Positions 41,801 through 50,547 of a stretch of DNA of 64,000 nucleotides are shown piece after piece. The notes beneath the pieces were generated by a model. That model was given only the letters and a program-made list of their open reading frames with translations, searched no databases and had not been told where the DNA came from. This DNA is from UBA1494_A sp963973975. GTDB taxonomy: Bacteria; Bacteroidota; Bacteroidia; Flavobacteriales_E; Vicingaceae. The position numbers and the translations under genes are program-made. The stretch is taken from positions 1-64,000 of the forward strand of contig CAXBCF010000003.1 of NCBI GenBank assembly GCA_963973975.1. The letters run 5' to 3'. How positions within the stretch are numbered: position 1 is the first letter of the stretch; each line of letters begins with the position of its first letter.

Positions 41801-43062
41801 AATACCGGAACGATATAATCCTGCTCGAACTTTACTACTTCATTCATTAACCGGACAATGCGGTTGACCCGTTCCCGGTTCTTACTGCGTTCGGGTTCCT
41901 GGTCGAGTGTTATATATTCTACGGTAATCCCTTCATTAGAACGCTGTCGTCTCACCAATTGACCGCTTTCTGCAAGATTGGAAGCCACAATCTCTTGTAA
42001 GGCCAGTCCACCTCTTTGCATGGAACCGACAAATTCCCCATCATCTAATCCGGTTTCCTGAATAGCTGTTTTTTTGGCATAGAAAGGCATTACTTCCGGG
42101 TACTTGGCAAAGGTGGCAGAGAGATAACAACAAGCCTTTGTTTGAGGCAATACGGCTCGCATCCATGTGCCAATGATGGAATCAAAACCGCCTGCCATGT
42201 GCGATTCATCCAGTATGAAAACCACCTTTTTATGTTTCTTGCTTCCTTCTACACCATTTGCCACCAACTGGGCTAACCATAATCGTTTGTAAGGATGTGC
42301 TGCCTGAATTTGAGAGTAAGTACAAAAGATACTGTCGTACCCGTCCGGTAAGTAATCAATTACATCGGTTAATGTAACAGTTGGTGTCTTTTCTGGGTCA
42401 GGGAGCTTTTTTCCGATACGTTTGAACCATTCAATGGCTTCATCGCTATCTGTGGGAACGGTTCTTTCAGAAGTAAGTCGTTCGTACTGGTCTTTACTGC
42501 TCAACGGACTGAATACTATATTCCCTTCCGCATCTTTTACTTTAGCATCTGTATCGGTGTTCACGATAAAGGGGTGTATGTCTGCGAAGCCAATGTTTTT
42601 CAAGTCCCTGTACATATCAGTAAACAGGTCGGGTTTTCGGGTAAAGAATATGGGTAGGTATCCGTTCATCACACAGTGGCGAATGACGGCTGCTGCCTGA
42701 CGGCCTTTGCCTATACCGGTCTGGTCGGCAATGATGATTCCCTGTTCCTGTTCAAACTGTGCCAGGTATTGTCCTACGGCATCTACCTGTTCAGCTCCCA
42801 GTCCTTTCCATAAATCTTGGGTAGAGGTGTATTTTAAGTGGTTCCGAACGTAATTATCAATATTGCCGTACTTTTTCACCACCCTGTTGAGTGCTTTCTG
42901 CACTTCAAAGGCCATGTTTCTTGGAATAAGTGTGTTAAGACGGTACGGAGCTTTAGATTTTGGAACGTATTCCACCAATGCACTTTCGGCTGCTGCCAAT
43001 GCTTCTACCTGTTCAACATCCTGAATAAATTCCTGTTTTTCTATGGTTAGTTCTTCAGCCAT
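38803..43062 (-). CDS. Strawberry-notch-type SF2 helicase, 1419 aa
   Basis: An SNO-family helicase. Walker A-like IIADQTGIGKGRQAA (110-124), DEXH box FILDESH, a second RecA domain with LINQSGSTGSSAHA, and motif VI QKRGRINRTGQ are all present. Long helical insertions and a C-terminal region of unknown fold complete it. In plasmids and phages such helicases are found beside giant methyltransferase-helicase proteins (DarB of phage P1 is a known relative in layout) that protect DNA from restriction after entry. A giant polyvalent protein with a methyltransferase is encoded nearby. It could alternatively serve replication. Confidence 0.8.
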   Translation of the reverse strand: MAEELTIEKQEFIQDVEQVEALAAAESALVEYVPKSKAPYRLNTLIPRNMAFEVQKALNRVVKKYGNIDNYVRNHLKYTSTQDLWKGLGAEQVDAVGQYLAQFEQEQGIIIADQTGIGKGRQAAAVIRHCVMNGYLPIFFTRKPDLFTDMYRDLKNIGFADIHPFIVNTDTDAKVKDAEGNIVFSPLSSKDQYERLTSERTVPTDSDEAIEWFKRIGKKLPDPEKTPTVTLTDVIDYLPDGYDSIFCTYSQIQAAHPYKRLWLAQLVANGVEGSKKHKKVVFILDESHMAGGFDSIIGTWMRAVLPQTKACCYLSATFAKYPEVMPFYAKKTAIQETGLDDGEFVGSMQRGGLALQEIVASNLAESGQLVRRQRSNEGITVEYITLDQEPERSKNRERVNRIVRLMNEVVKFEQDYIVPVLSDIHGQAKAQGEHLETKPKSLGVKQSPYFSRVFNIVDQMLFSLKVEEVAKHTIQLLSEDKKVVIAFKSTMGTFLKDLNLVSGDVILPEQLDFARTLVKGLESVFYYNYTDIEGNKSRKKIELNELPQSGIDKYKEIVQLMKDESTGLSISPIDQLIDLLQNTPKSDKLGGHDGKYFKVAEVTGRNQRIQFEDGEAIVQSFRTDAEKFFRLFNNGAYDILLINQSGSTGSSAHASEDFADQRIRTMIIHQFELDINTEVQKRGRINRTGQVVLPEYYYITSDIPAERRLMTMLKAKLKSLDANTTGSQKTSEDTLKSADFLNKYGDKVAWKWVEENTELVERMGWPTYHKETDKSGYTRYVRNESQEGAIKQVTGRAGLLTVEEQDVLYNDLLERYEHQIQWEKQRGTYDLETEFLKLDADIKKKFLYQKGQGGKSPFGKDTVREESVVNNLKRPFTKDEIDELLVAELGGKKPKQVQIELLNSINDAYPKIIEERKEKRLETVQKIQQELEELPEQGSAESEEENEKIERHRARLQELVQEKLTALETYLNELEHIKEQIVKGINYWITSDVVKVPILGTTYSSWGIFMGISIGKTKNPYTLGNVSLKFAVADARKLVEYNLTPEQRSEISSIYTESQDITEEEISEVNLGWNDLVKEASLKREKRHILTENIVGASNQIGLLNKLIKYNTLEGTIKNGILLHRDFGAEGEDKKALLPISQAFSIISKLSMDEIFGDHQNRIRFKRVAENAFQLFITKKGNFQMHTDETLRSLIMRGEGQSEDELPDFVQNAGDMTGALHIDKLERFLERLNTFGLYYLGAAKEMEDWEVENEEEWKKNKSQQKGSFRYKLSRPYGQSSNPTTSFINYEEPSPKYAFGVVEYSRPLSDKEKYNYSLIPIFTNVSEPYQAWKASMESTALKQDFEATIEKLKGKPIHEAILTLGYFITNNPHEDGNPEFVFGEYNEEALGRAAYEDVFGLITPIDELIYQLTIELESGQ

Positions 43063-43477
43063 TATAAATTCCTGTTAGTGCTTCTAAATAGTTGCGTAAT
43101 GTGATTTCAGAAAAAGCCTGTACTGCCTCATTTCTCGTTGTTCCTCCATACATCAGAGAATCTTCCGGAAGGGTTTCGTCCATTTGATCCCAATTGTCTT
43201 TGAGGGTGTGAAGGGCATGAACCATTTGTGGCGTATTGGCCAGATAGTTCGCCATATCTTCAACTGTATCACCACCATTGTAGTTGGTTTGCAGGTATTC
43301 TTCCATCAGGGCAACCGGATCTTCTTTGTCTTTTATTGCCTTTTCTACCAGCTCATGCAACTGGATTTGAAGGGCTGCCTCATGGTCTTCAAACCGTTTG
43401 AACGGAGTGGGATTACTTACCAGATACAGCCGTAGCTGCATGTGGTTTTTCATCAATTGGTTGTTGTAAAAAATCAT
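43055..43477 (-). CDS. Small helical protein between the two giant genes
   Basis: A 140-aa helical protein (a later Met at residue 9 or 13 may be the true start). It overlaps both giant neighbours by 4 to 8 bases, so all three are translationally coupled. No domain recognised. The central DTVEDMANYLANTP segment is acidic. It may be a linker or regulator of the anti-restriction set. Confidence 0.45.
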   Translation of the reverse strand: MIFYNNQLMKNHMQLRLYLVSNPTPFKRFEDHEAALQIQLHELVEKAIKDKEDPVALMEEYLQTNYNGGDTVEDMANYLANTPQMVHALHTLKDNWDQMDETLPEDSLMYGGTTRNEAVQAFSEITLRNYLEALTGIYNG

Positions 43478-46400
43478 ACTTGCAGTTCTATTTGGAGTTG
43501 ATTAATAATTGTGTTGATGTTATACCCGATATGGCTTTTGATGCGATACCAGAGTTCAGGAAAATCATTTACCATATCGTACAGATAGGGCGCTTCGTGT
43601 TGTTGCGGAGCCACTCCTTTTGGTATTGGTTTTCTGCCACCAATGAGGATAAGCATGGTTCTTTCAATGGCTCCCTGTTTGTTGTATAGCTTGAAGCTGT
43701 TCATATTGATGACATCATCCACTTTGTAATGCCTGAACAGCCAATTGAAGAAGGGTCGGTATTTGGCAATAAAGCCATCTTTACCGAAATACACATGGCC
43801 CATGATGATAATGGCTGCTTTGCCGGTATCTTTCATGGTGTGCAGTGCCAGTCCTGCCATTAAGTGTTCCAGCCGGATATTTCCGGCAAGCCCAACATGG
43901 TTGTTGAAGTATTTACGGATGATTAGTTCCTTGTCGAATTTCGCTTCTTCCCACCGGGCAAAAGGTGGATTGGTAACTACCACATCGTAGGCCTTTGTCA
44001 TGTTTTCCGGGAAAGGTTGAATGGCATTGTCGCTGGTTATTTTTTTGAAGCTCTGGAATTTCAGGGAAGCCAGCCTGGTCGGGTCAATTTCGTTAACATG
44101 GGTTTTGTTTGGGTCAGCCCCTACCAATAAGAGACCATTGCCTGCACTTGGTTCAAAGATACTTTTGGCAGTGTCCATGCCGGTATATTGTGCTACCATT
44201 GCACCAATAGGGCATGGGGTTGAATATTGTTTGTACAATTCTTTGCTGCTGTCTGAATAGGCATAAGTGGGTTGCTGTTCGTGCCAGAAATGCACCATTT
44301 TGTGCAATCGCTGTTCAAAAGGAATGGGTTCCCTGTAAATCTGTTTATACCACAAGAGCCAGCTCAGTTCGACTGCTTCCCACATCATACCAAGATTGGG
44401 GACATCCAGTTGCTCTTTGAGTTGTTCTATTTGTTTTTTTGTGGGGCGTTCACCACTGGCATAGCGGTCGTGCATGTGTGCTACTACACGGTCAATGTAA
44501 TCGGCTTTTGCTTTAGCAGGCGAAGAAGAAGGTGTTTTAGGGGTAGCAGCCTGTTCTTTAATACCAACAAGCCGATACACTTTCTCTTTAATGGTTTCAG
44601 GTGTAGCAAATTCTGTTTCGGAAAAATAATTATTACCACCTCCTGTATAATCCTTCATGTGGCTGATTGTCCGGTAAAGAACACCATTGCTGAATCCGTC
44701 CTTATTAAAAGAAATGTAAACGCCTTTCTCCGGCTCAAACATGCCCATCAGGGTGAGGTCTCCACTCACTGCCACCCCAGCTTTATTAAAATCGACTTTG
44801 TACTCGTTTAAGCCGAGATACTGTGCCAGCTCTTTCAATGCTGCTTTTCCTTTTCTTCCAAATGTTTCTTTCAATGCCCCATCGTTCATGTGGCCATCTA
44901 TGGTTTTGTAGAGGGAAAGAAATTGAGCGAATGATTTCAGTTTATCTGTTTTAACAGGGTTGATAGCTTGTTTCGGTTCAGGTTTTTTTGGGATTCCTTC
45001 TGTCAGCCAGGGATAATGGTCAAGTACCCGTTGCGGTATATTTTTCCCGTCTTCAATGGCCTGTTTTATAATGGCCTCATGGTTGCGCCTGTCTTTTGCA
45101 TCCAGAATCATGGAACTGCCGGTTTTCTCAATGGCTTTCAGTTGCTGGTATTCAAGCGGTGTCATCGTCCAGGCATCGTCCGTGTCTAATATGGGATGAT
45201 CGGCAATGTTCTTTTCTACTCCATTGGTTTCTGATTTGGTTGGATTTTCGGGAGCAGTTGATTTGAAAAAATCCTGTATGATTTGGTTGGCAATTTCAGG
45301 GATGGGCTGCTTGTAATAGGGTTCTATCATTCTTTCGTCAAACAAGCCATCAGCTACAATGGATGAAAATTCTGATTGCTCTGTCTCATTGGTAAATGAA
45401 TGTCCGAGCTTTTTTGCATCTTCAATTATATGCTTCACTAATTCCTGATGGAATTGTATGTGTTCATTTTCAAGTAGTGCCTGAATGCGGGTCAATTCAT
45501 CTAAACGGGCATCAATTTTCCTGTCGAGTTCCTTACGCTGTTCAATACTTTTTTTGTCCTTTTGACCTTTTAAGGCTTTCAGCACGGCTTGCCATCTTTT
45601 TATTTGTTCTACCTCCGGATCCTTGACTTGTTTCTGAAAGTATTCCTGTGCATCGTGCCATCTTGCCTGTAAATCAGCAACTGTTAGAGGTTTGGAGAAA
45701 GCCTCCTGAACGGAAAACAGTCCTTCAAACCCAAGATTAGCAAGTTGCTCCTGTAAAGGTTTCTTCACCTGTTCAGCCCTATCAGGATATTCAGTTTTAC
45801 CAACGTATTCCTGCTTTCGGTATATGATTTGAGATTCTTCAAATACTATCCAGTCGTAGCGGTTTTCTTCCGGCCATTCGATTTCATTCTTATACTGGAT
45901 GCTATCAAAACCTTCTTCTTTCAATACTTCATTAAGGTATCGAATGCCGAGTGCTTCATAGTTGATAACCGGATTGCCATTGTCCAGCCATTCATCTGAA
46001 TTAAGCATACTAACAAGACTTTGCTCTTTTCTTTCATCTGCCATGTATGGGAGTTGCAATAATTCCCATAGTTCATCTTTGCGGTCGGTAATGATGCCTT
46101 CCATAATGCCCCAGTGCAGGATTCCTTTTACCAACGCAGATTCGGTTGTCTTTAAGGTTTTGTTGACCTTTATGCCGACTTCGATAAATCGACAATGTTC
46201 ATAGCTGTCGTTGTGTGGGTCGTTGGCAAAAATAGAAGCTGCCAGTTTTTTATTGGGTGTAAAATGATAACCGAGATGGGATGGAATATCACCGGTTTTT
46301 AATCCCAGAAATTGTTTGTCAAATCGTTCAAACGGAAGGCATGTGCCATGATAGAGCGGTGAAATTTCCTGTTTCTTTTCAATGATCTTAAGTCCGTCTC

Positions 46401-47331
46401 CTTTAAGAACATCATTTTTAGGGGTTTCGGCTTGTTCTGTTGATTCTACTTTGTATAGTTCAATGCTTTGTTCATTTGCAAATTGATCAATGGCATTGTA
46501 TGCTTTTTCATTATTGAGGGTGTTCCCTGCAATGTAATCCAGGGCAGCTTTGAGTGTTTGTTTCCTATCCTGAAAGGTTTGACTGTTGACACTTGGAGCA
46601 AATGAGACACCTCCGATGCCTTCCCATTTACTATCAATGGAAATACCATATCGGTACAACCCATCAGTGCCTTTGACAATTCTTACGCTTGCTTCAAACT
46701 TGGCAACTTTTGGAATAGGGATAATGATTTCTTCATAGTTTGCTCCTGCAAGCTCTTTGGTGTAAACTCCGTTTTTGTTTGCCAATGGCTCGGTGGTATG
46801 ATTGGTAGATTTCTTATCGGGTTCTGGTTGGTCTGTATTTTTTGTATCACCCTGGATGACTTTCCCTTGTTTAAGCAGTTCCCTTGAGATGACCTTATAG
46901 TTTCTGGGAGTAACATCTACTTCTTTAAAGGCAGAGCCATATTTCTTTTTTCCAAATCGGGTAGCGACTATTTGGCTTACCACTTTATAGGAATCGAACA
47001 GTACATAATTCTCTGTTTTGGTCTTTGCTCCTTCCTTAAAGGAAATAGTTACATAGCTGAACTTGTTATGGTCTATGTTTTCGGGTGATGGCTCAAAGGA
47101 GGGTTGTATTAAAACATTAGTGAACGATTCTCCTTTAAGGAGAGTGCTTTTTAATTCCTTTGCAAACGTTATAAAAGCAGGGTGTTGTTTTGCATACCAC
47201 TTTAAAGGTTGCTTATATGCTTCCTCAAAGCCAGAAGCCTTTAAATGGGCTGCCTGCTCTTTAGAAGGCTCCTCACTAAAGTGAAGTTCAATGCCTTTCT
47301 TCTTGTCGTTAAAGGAGTATTCTACATTCAT
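43474..47331 (-). CDS. Polyvalent protein: ART-like plus N6-adenine methyltransferase, 1285 aa
   Basis: Domains in order. Residues 1-60 are a small unit (KGIELHF, KASGF, WYAK) common in polyvalent phage proteins. Residues 205-270 are another small unit. Residues 325-495 are an ADP-ribosyltransferase-like domain with LYHGT (326-330), GYHFTP and a closing IVFEESQI. A long helical region follows. The last part, from about 1060 to 1250, is a methyltransferase with EPSAGNGLLLVG, then VVTNPPF (NPPF at 1121-1124). Multi-domain proteins of this kind are carried by phages and conjugative elements and enter or act early to block host defence. Both catalytic signatures look intact. Confidence 0.75.
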   Translation of the reverse strand: MNVEYSFNDKKKGIELHFSEEPSKEQAAHLKASGFEEAYKQPLKWYAKQHPAFITFAKELKSTLLKGESFTNVLIQPSFEPSPENIDHNKFSYVTISFKEGAKTKTENYVLFDSYKVVSQIVATRFGKKKYGSAFKEVDVTPRNYKVISRELLKQGKVIQGDTKNTDQPEPDKKSTNHTTEPLANKNGVYTKELAGANYEEIIIPIPKVAKFEASVRIVKGTDGLYRYGISIDSKWEGIGGVSFAPSVNSQTFQDRKQTLKAALDYIAGNTLNNEKAYNAIDQFANEQSIELYKVESTEQAETPKNDVLKGDGLKIIEKKQEISPLYHGTCLPFERFDKQFLGLKTGDIPSHLGYHFTPNKKLAASIFANDPHNDSYEHCRFIEVGIKVNKTLKTTESALVKGILHWGIMEGIITDRKDELWELLQLPYMADERKEQSLVSMLNSDEWLDNGNPVINYEALGIRYLNEVLKEEGFDSIQYKNEIEWPEENRYDWIVFEESQIIYRKQEYVGKTEYPDRAEQVKKPLQEQLANLGFEGLFSVQEAFSKPLTVADLQARWHDAQEYFQKQVKDPEVEQIKRWQAVLKALKGQKDKKSIEQRKELDRKIDARLDELTRIQALLENEHIQFHQELVKHIIEDAKKLGHSFTNETEQSEFSSIVADGLFDERMIEPYYKQPIPEIANQIIQDFFKSTAPENPTKSETNGVEKNIADHPILDTDDAWTMTPLEYQQLKAIEKTGSSMILDAKDRRNHEAIIKQAIEDGKNIPQRVLDHYPWLTEGIPKKPEPKQAINPVKTDKLKSFAQFLSLYKTIDGHMNDGALKETFGRKGKAALKELAQYLGLNEYKVDFNKAGVAVSGDLTLMGMFEPEKGVYISFNKDGFSNGVLYRTISHMKDYTGGGNNYFSETEFATPETIKEKVYRLVGIKEQAATPKTPSSSPAKAKADYIDRVVAHMHDRYASGERPTKKQIEQLKEQLDVPNLGMMWEAVELSWLLWYKQIYREPIPFEQRLHKMVHFWHEQQPTYAYSDSSKELYKQYSTPCPIGAMVAQYTGMDTAKSIFEPSAGNGLLLVGADPNKTHVNEIDPTRLASLKFQSFKKITSDNAIQPFPENMTKAYDVVVTNPPFARWEEAKFDKELIIRKYFNNHVGLAGNIRLEHLMAGLALHTMKDTGKAAIIIMGHVYFGKDGFIAKYRPFFNWLFRHYKVDDVINMNSFKLYNKQGAIERTMLILIGGRKPIPKGVAPQQHEAPYLYDMVNDFPELWYRIKSHIGYNINTIINQLQIELQV

Positions 47332-47764
47332 CCTAAAGCACTTGTTTTACCAGATAAGCAAACCACTCCTTTAGGGGGTGGACTGCATTCCCCTTTAAAG
47401 GATGGGCTTCCGTATAGCAAACAATTGCTTTAAGAAGCACCTTCTTTAAAGAGAAAGGGAGGTAAAAGTAGGTGGGCATCCCTTTAGGAAATAATACTTG
47501 CTTTCTACACCTGTCGAATGATGTCAAGGCAAAAAGGAAGAAAATGGGGAAAGGGTTATATGTATCAGGACATTTCCTGTAATGCTTTGTGTAAAAGCAC
47601 TGTAAAAGTTTTGTCGAATGATTTATTGAAAGGCAGGCAACTATTCTTTAAAGGAGAAAGACCTCCTTTAAATTTAATGGTACTGCTCGCCACTTATAGA
47701 GCAAGCATTATCAGAGAATATTTGTCATTTTGAAGTTTTCGTAATCATTACCAGGAGTATAGGA
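47332..47764. repeat. Intergenic region with palindromic CTTTAAAG boxes
   Basis: This 433-base gap has no convincing gene. It contains CTTTAAAG palindromes at 47393-47400, 47444-47451 and 47646-47653, more in the 5' end of the giant gene (47200-47207), and several TTTAAG/CCTTTAG relatives such as the palindrome TCCTTTAAGGA near 47131-47141. TGTCGAATGAT occurs at 47512-47522 and 47612-47622, exactly 100 bases apart. It may be a regulatory region, an origin or a partition site. I cannot tell which. Confidence 0.45.
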
Positions 47765-48160
47765 CTACATATTCTGAACTTCTGTGAATATTCTCTCAAG
47801 CGATTTATTGAGGTCAGCCAGATTATCTTTGGATTCCTGTGGTGCGTAACTTTCATTATTTGTTGGCCATACAACACCATGCAAGCAAATGCACTCATTC
47901 AACTGCTTTTTTATGGTATGTGAGATTTCAAAAATGATTTTGAAGGCCTGTTGCTTGAACCTACGTTTTATCCTTTCGTCCTGTGGATTGGTTTTCAGAT
48001 GAATAAGCAGCTTTTTACAATACTCAAAATCGGTTAGGGCTTTCTGAAAATCAGAAATAACAAGGTGATTGCCTTTTACTAAAGCAAGGAAGCTCTGGCA
48101 GAATTGTATTCTTTCATCCAGTAATTCTTCCATTGTATTGGGAATAAATGGTAACATCAA
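47765..48160 (-). CDS. Helical hypothetical protein
   Basis: A 131-aa helical protein with basic and acidic alternation (IRFQQAFK-like helix) and Cys residues. It follows the 107-aa gene by 6 bases. No motif or membrane segment recognised. Confidence 0.4.
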   Translation of the reverse strand: MMLPFIPNTMEELLDERIQFCQSFLALVKGNHLVISDFQKALTDFEYCKKLLIHLKTNPQDERIKRRFKQQAFKIIFEISHTIKKQLNECICLHGVVWPTNNESYAPQESKDNLADLNKSLERIFTEVQNM

Positions 48161-48166
48161 GCAGCT

Positions 48167-48490
48167 TTAGTTGTTGGAATAGTCATGCAGTACCAGTAAT
48201 TCAGGTGAGCTATCAATGATTTTCTTTGGCCCCATTTCTTCAATGAAGTATTGGCAAACCTCATTGACTATGACCCCCATGCTTTCCTCATCAATGCCTT
48301 CTTTTTTAAGTCTGCTGACAAGAGATGTGAGTGCTTTTTCATAGTTGAGAACTAATTCCATTCCTCTGTGCTTTCCGGCTCCCTGGATAATAATCATGTG
48401 AACCGTTTTAGGCATCAACAGGTTTGACTTGAGATACCAGAGGAAATAAGGTTTGAGTTGTTTGTTTTTCTTTAAGTTTTCTATCATCAT
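48167..48490 (-). CDS. Hypothetical protein
   Basis: A 107-aa alpha/beta protein starting MMIENLKKNKQLKPYF with VHMIIIQGAGKHRGM near residue 35. The GAG-K-H is not a P-loop. It is probably an intracellular accessory protein. Function unknown. Confidence 0.4.
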   Translation of the reverse strand: MMIENLKKNKQLKPYFLWYLKSNLLMPKTVHMIIIQGAGKHRGMELVLNYEKALTSLVSRLKKEGIDEESMGVIVNEVCQYFIEEMGPKKIIDSSPELLVLHDYSNN

Positions 48491-48511
48491 TTTTCTGACT
48501 AAAGGATTCCT

Positions 48512-48694
48512 TCACATGCCTGCACTCCAAAGTATGATGGTGGTTGATTGCCTTACCCGGTCAAAGAAAAAGCGACAAGGTTTAAAAATGATACACTCGA
48601 TGAGTACGAACACAGGCACAAATAAGAGTGTGATGAACACCATGATTTTAAATACCCATCGGTACTTTCTAAGAAAATTAACTACTGCTTTCAT
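48512..48694 (-). CDS. 60-aa membrane protein
   Basis: From the in-frame ATG at 48694 (a longer frame overlaps the upstream gene more). It has a basic N-terminus, one strong hydrophobic helix (KIMVFITLLFVPVFVLIECII, about residues 15-35) and a basic C-terminal helix. It overlaps the end of the upstream membrane-protein gene. A short membrane protein of unknown role. Confidence 0.4.
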   Translation of the reverse strand: MKAVVNFLRKYRWVFKIMVFITLLFVPVFVLIECIIFKPCRFFFDRVRQSTTIILWSAGM

Positions 48695-49316
48695 ATTGTT
48701 TGTATTGAAGTGAATTTTTGATTTGTAACTGATTGACCACAGCAGCTCGCTGCTCATTCTTCAACTCCCAGTCTCCATATTTCTCAGGGAACCATTCATC
48801 CTTTTGCTTGTGTCCGCTAATATGACCGTTGAGCTTTTTGGTATTGATGAACGCTTCACCGCAATCGGGGCATAAATAGGGTTGCGGTTCAAAGCGGATG
48901 CCTGCATCAAGGGCAGCGGTTACTTGTGCTGCTTCTGCGGTTAGCTGCGGTTCAATAACGGTGTCTCCGCTTTCATCCGCTTTTTTCTTAAAGTAGAACA
49001 GGTGGCTGAAACTGAATATAGTCCCGGATAGCATAATGCAAATAAGTATGGCACTCCACATGCTCTCCGGCCAAAACTGATAGACCAGGTTATGTGCTAA
49101 CGTACCTAAGAAGTATAGTATGGCTGTGCGGATCCATCCTTTAACAGTGAATATCAAAATGGCAAGGTCAACTCCGATGGCATAGCACCAGGCAAACCAG
49201 GGATCGTCATACTGGCTGTTCACTTTAAAGATGAAAACGGTATGTGCAATCTGCGGTATGAGCAGTATTGCCAGTGCTATAATTCCAAATGCTTCATTGA
49301 TGATGAATTTTCTCAT
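48678..49316 (-). CDS. Membrane protein with a C2H2 zinc finger
   Basis: From the ATG at 49316 (212 aa; a longer frame overlaps the upstream gene by 61 bases). Four hydrophobic helices (within residues about 10-120) are followed by a cytoplasmic part containing a classic C2H2 zinc finger: Cys-Pro-Asp-Cys, 12 residues, His, 3 residues, His (LCPDCGEAF ... NGHISGH). C2H2 fingers are rare in bacteria, and one attached to a membrane bundle is odd. It may bind DNA or a protein at the membrane. Confidence 0.55.
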   Translation of the reverse strand: MRKFIINEAFGIIALAILLIPQIAHTVFIFKVNSQYDDPWFAWCYAIGVDLAILIFTVKGWIRTAILYFLGTLAHNLVYQFWPESMWSAILICIMLSGTIFSFSHLFYFKKKADESGDTVIEPQLTAEAAQVTAALDAGIRFEPQPYLCPDCGEAFINTKKLNGHISGHKQKDEWFPEKYGDWELKNEQRAAVVNQLQIKNSLQYKQYESSS

Positions 49317-49333
49317 ATTGCGGGTTGATTCTT

Positions 49334-50503
49334 TTAAACAAATACCTCCTGATAGATTTGAATGGTGCGGTTGGTGAAACTGAAATTGCGCCATGCCTGC
49401 TTTAAAGCACTTTTGCCAATGCGCTTTCTCAATTCGGTATCTTCCATGAGTTTATCAATTGCATCCAACCATTCTTTCGATGTAGTTGCTAAAAACCCTG
49501 TTTCCTTATGTTCTATGGATTCGGTAAATGGGGGAAGGTCGGAAGCAATAACAGGGATGGCGTAAACCGCAAATTCCAGGTATTTGACAAATGATTTTCC
49601 GTGTGTGTTGAATGGTATTTTTTTCGATGGCATCAGGGCAATATCAAGTTCCAGTTGATTCAGTTTATCGAAGTAGTCCAGAAAACTAACTGACTTTACG
49701 TAGGTAAAAGGAACATCCTTTAAGGGTAGTTCTCCACCGGGCAGCTTTCCGTTCCAACCAAAAAGAACAAGCTCAACTTTATCTCCATATTTCTTTTGTG
49801 CTTCTTTTAGCACATCAATGATGGTAAGGGTATCGTAGGCTGTTGCACCGGTTCCGACTATCCCGATTCGCACTTTACCGCTTTCATTTCTGGCAAGTGG
49901 TTCTACTTCCTGATATCCGAACTGTGAAATGAGATTTGGGACGTACTCCATAAATACTTCGGAGTTGGGATAGTATCTATCCAACAGGCCATCATAATAC
50001 TCCAGAATACCTTCACCGGCTCCGGTAACAATATCCATTTTGGCGATATTGACCAAAAGCTGCCTTTTGTTTTCTTTTGTGATTTTAGCATGGTCGAGAT
50101 GTTCTTTGGGCATAGCGTGTAGATTGCAGTCCAAATCCATGACAAATTGAATGTCTTTGTTTTTTGCCTTGAATGCCTTTAGGATGTAGGTCGCATCGGT
50201 CAGCATTGTAGGTAAGACTATATAGTTCGCCCAGGAAATTAGTTCCTCATCAATCGGGCTGTCATAATCATCAAACTGTTTGTTGAAGTTCCATTTGTGG
50301 ATGCCGGATATAATGGCAGAGTGGCTCCTTGTCCTGTTTAATTCAAGGGCAGGGGCAATCATCCGGTAATAGCCGGTTCCGTTCAGGCATGGTGATACGA
50401 ATAAGATATGAACCTTCCCATCATCTTTTTTAAAAGCAGGATAGCGTTTATCAAATTCTTTTTGCTCAGTGAGCTGGTGATATAGTTCCTTGACGTTTCT
50501 CAT
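49334..50503 (-). CDS. GT4-type glycosyltransferase
   Basis: A 389-aa GT-B fold protein with the C-terminal donor-binding motif expected of group 1 glycosyltransferases: GKSFVKYLEFAVYAIPVIASD, then PPFTE-x-I and ETGFLA (shown here as separate short parts). It transfers a sugar from a nucleotide sugar to an acceptor that cannot be told from sequence. In a phage it could modify virion or host surface structures, or modified bases. No sugar-nucleotide genes lie nearby. Confidence 0.7.
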   Translation of the reverse strand: MRNVKELYHQLTEQKEFDKRYPAFKKDDGKVHILFVSPCLNGTGYYRMIAPALELNRTRSHSAIISGIHKWNFNKQFDDYDSPIDEELISWANYIVLPTMLTDATYILKAFKAKNKDIQFVMDLDCNLHAMPKEHLDHAKITKENKRQLLVNIAKMDIVTGAGEGILEYYDGLLDRYYPNSEVFMEYVPNLISQFGYQEVEPLARNESGKVRIGIVGTGATAYDTLTIIDVLKEAQKKYGDKVELVLFGWNGKLPGGELPLKDVPFTYVKSVSFLDYFDKLNQLELDIALMPSKKIPFNTHGKSFVKYLEFAVYAIPVIASDLPPFTESIEHKETGFLATTSKEWLDAIDKLMEDTELRKRIGKSALKQAWRNFSFTNRTIQIYQEVFV

Positions 50504-50547
50504 AGATTGTAATTGTTCGTTTTAATGTTTAATGATTCCCCTACGGG

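Noticed and set aside
47333..47733. Two short ORFs (64 and 71 codons) on opposite strands in the gap left of the giant gene.
   Set aside because: They have no recognisable domain or start signal, and they cross the CTTTAAAG box region. I treat the gap as non-coding.
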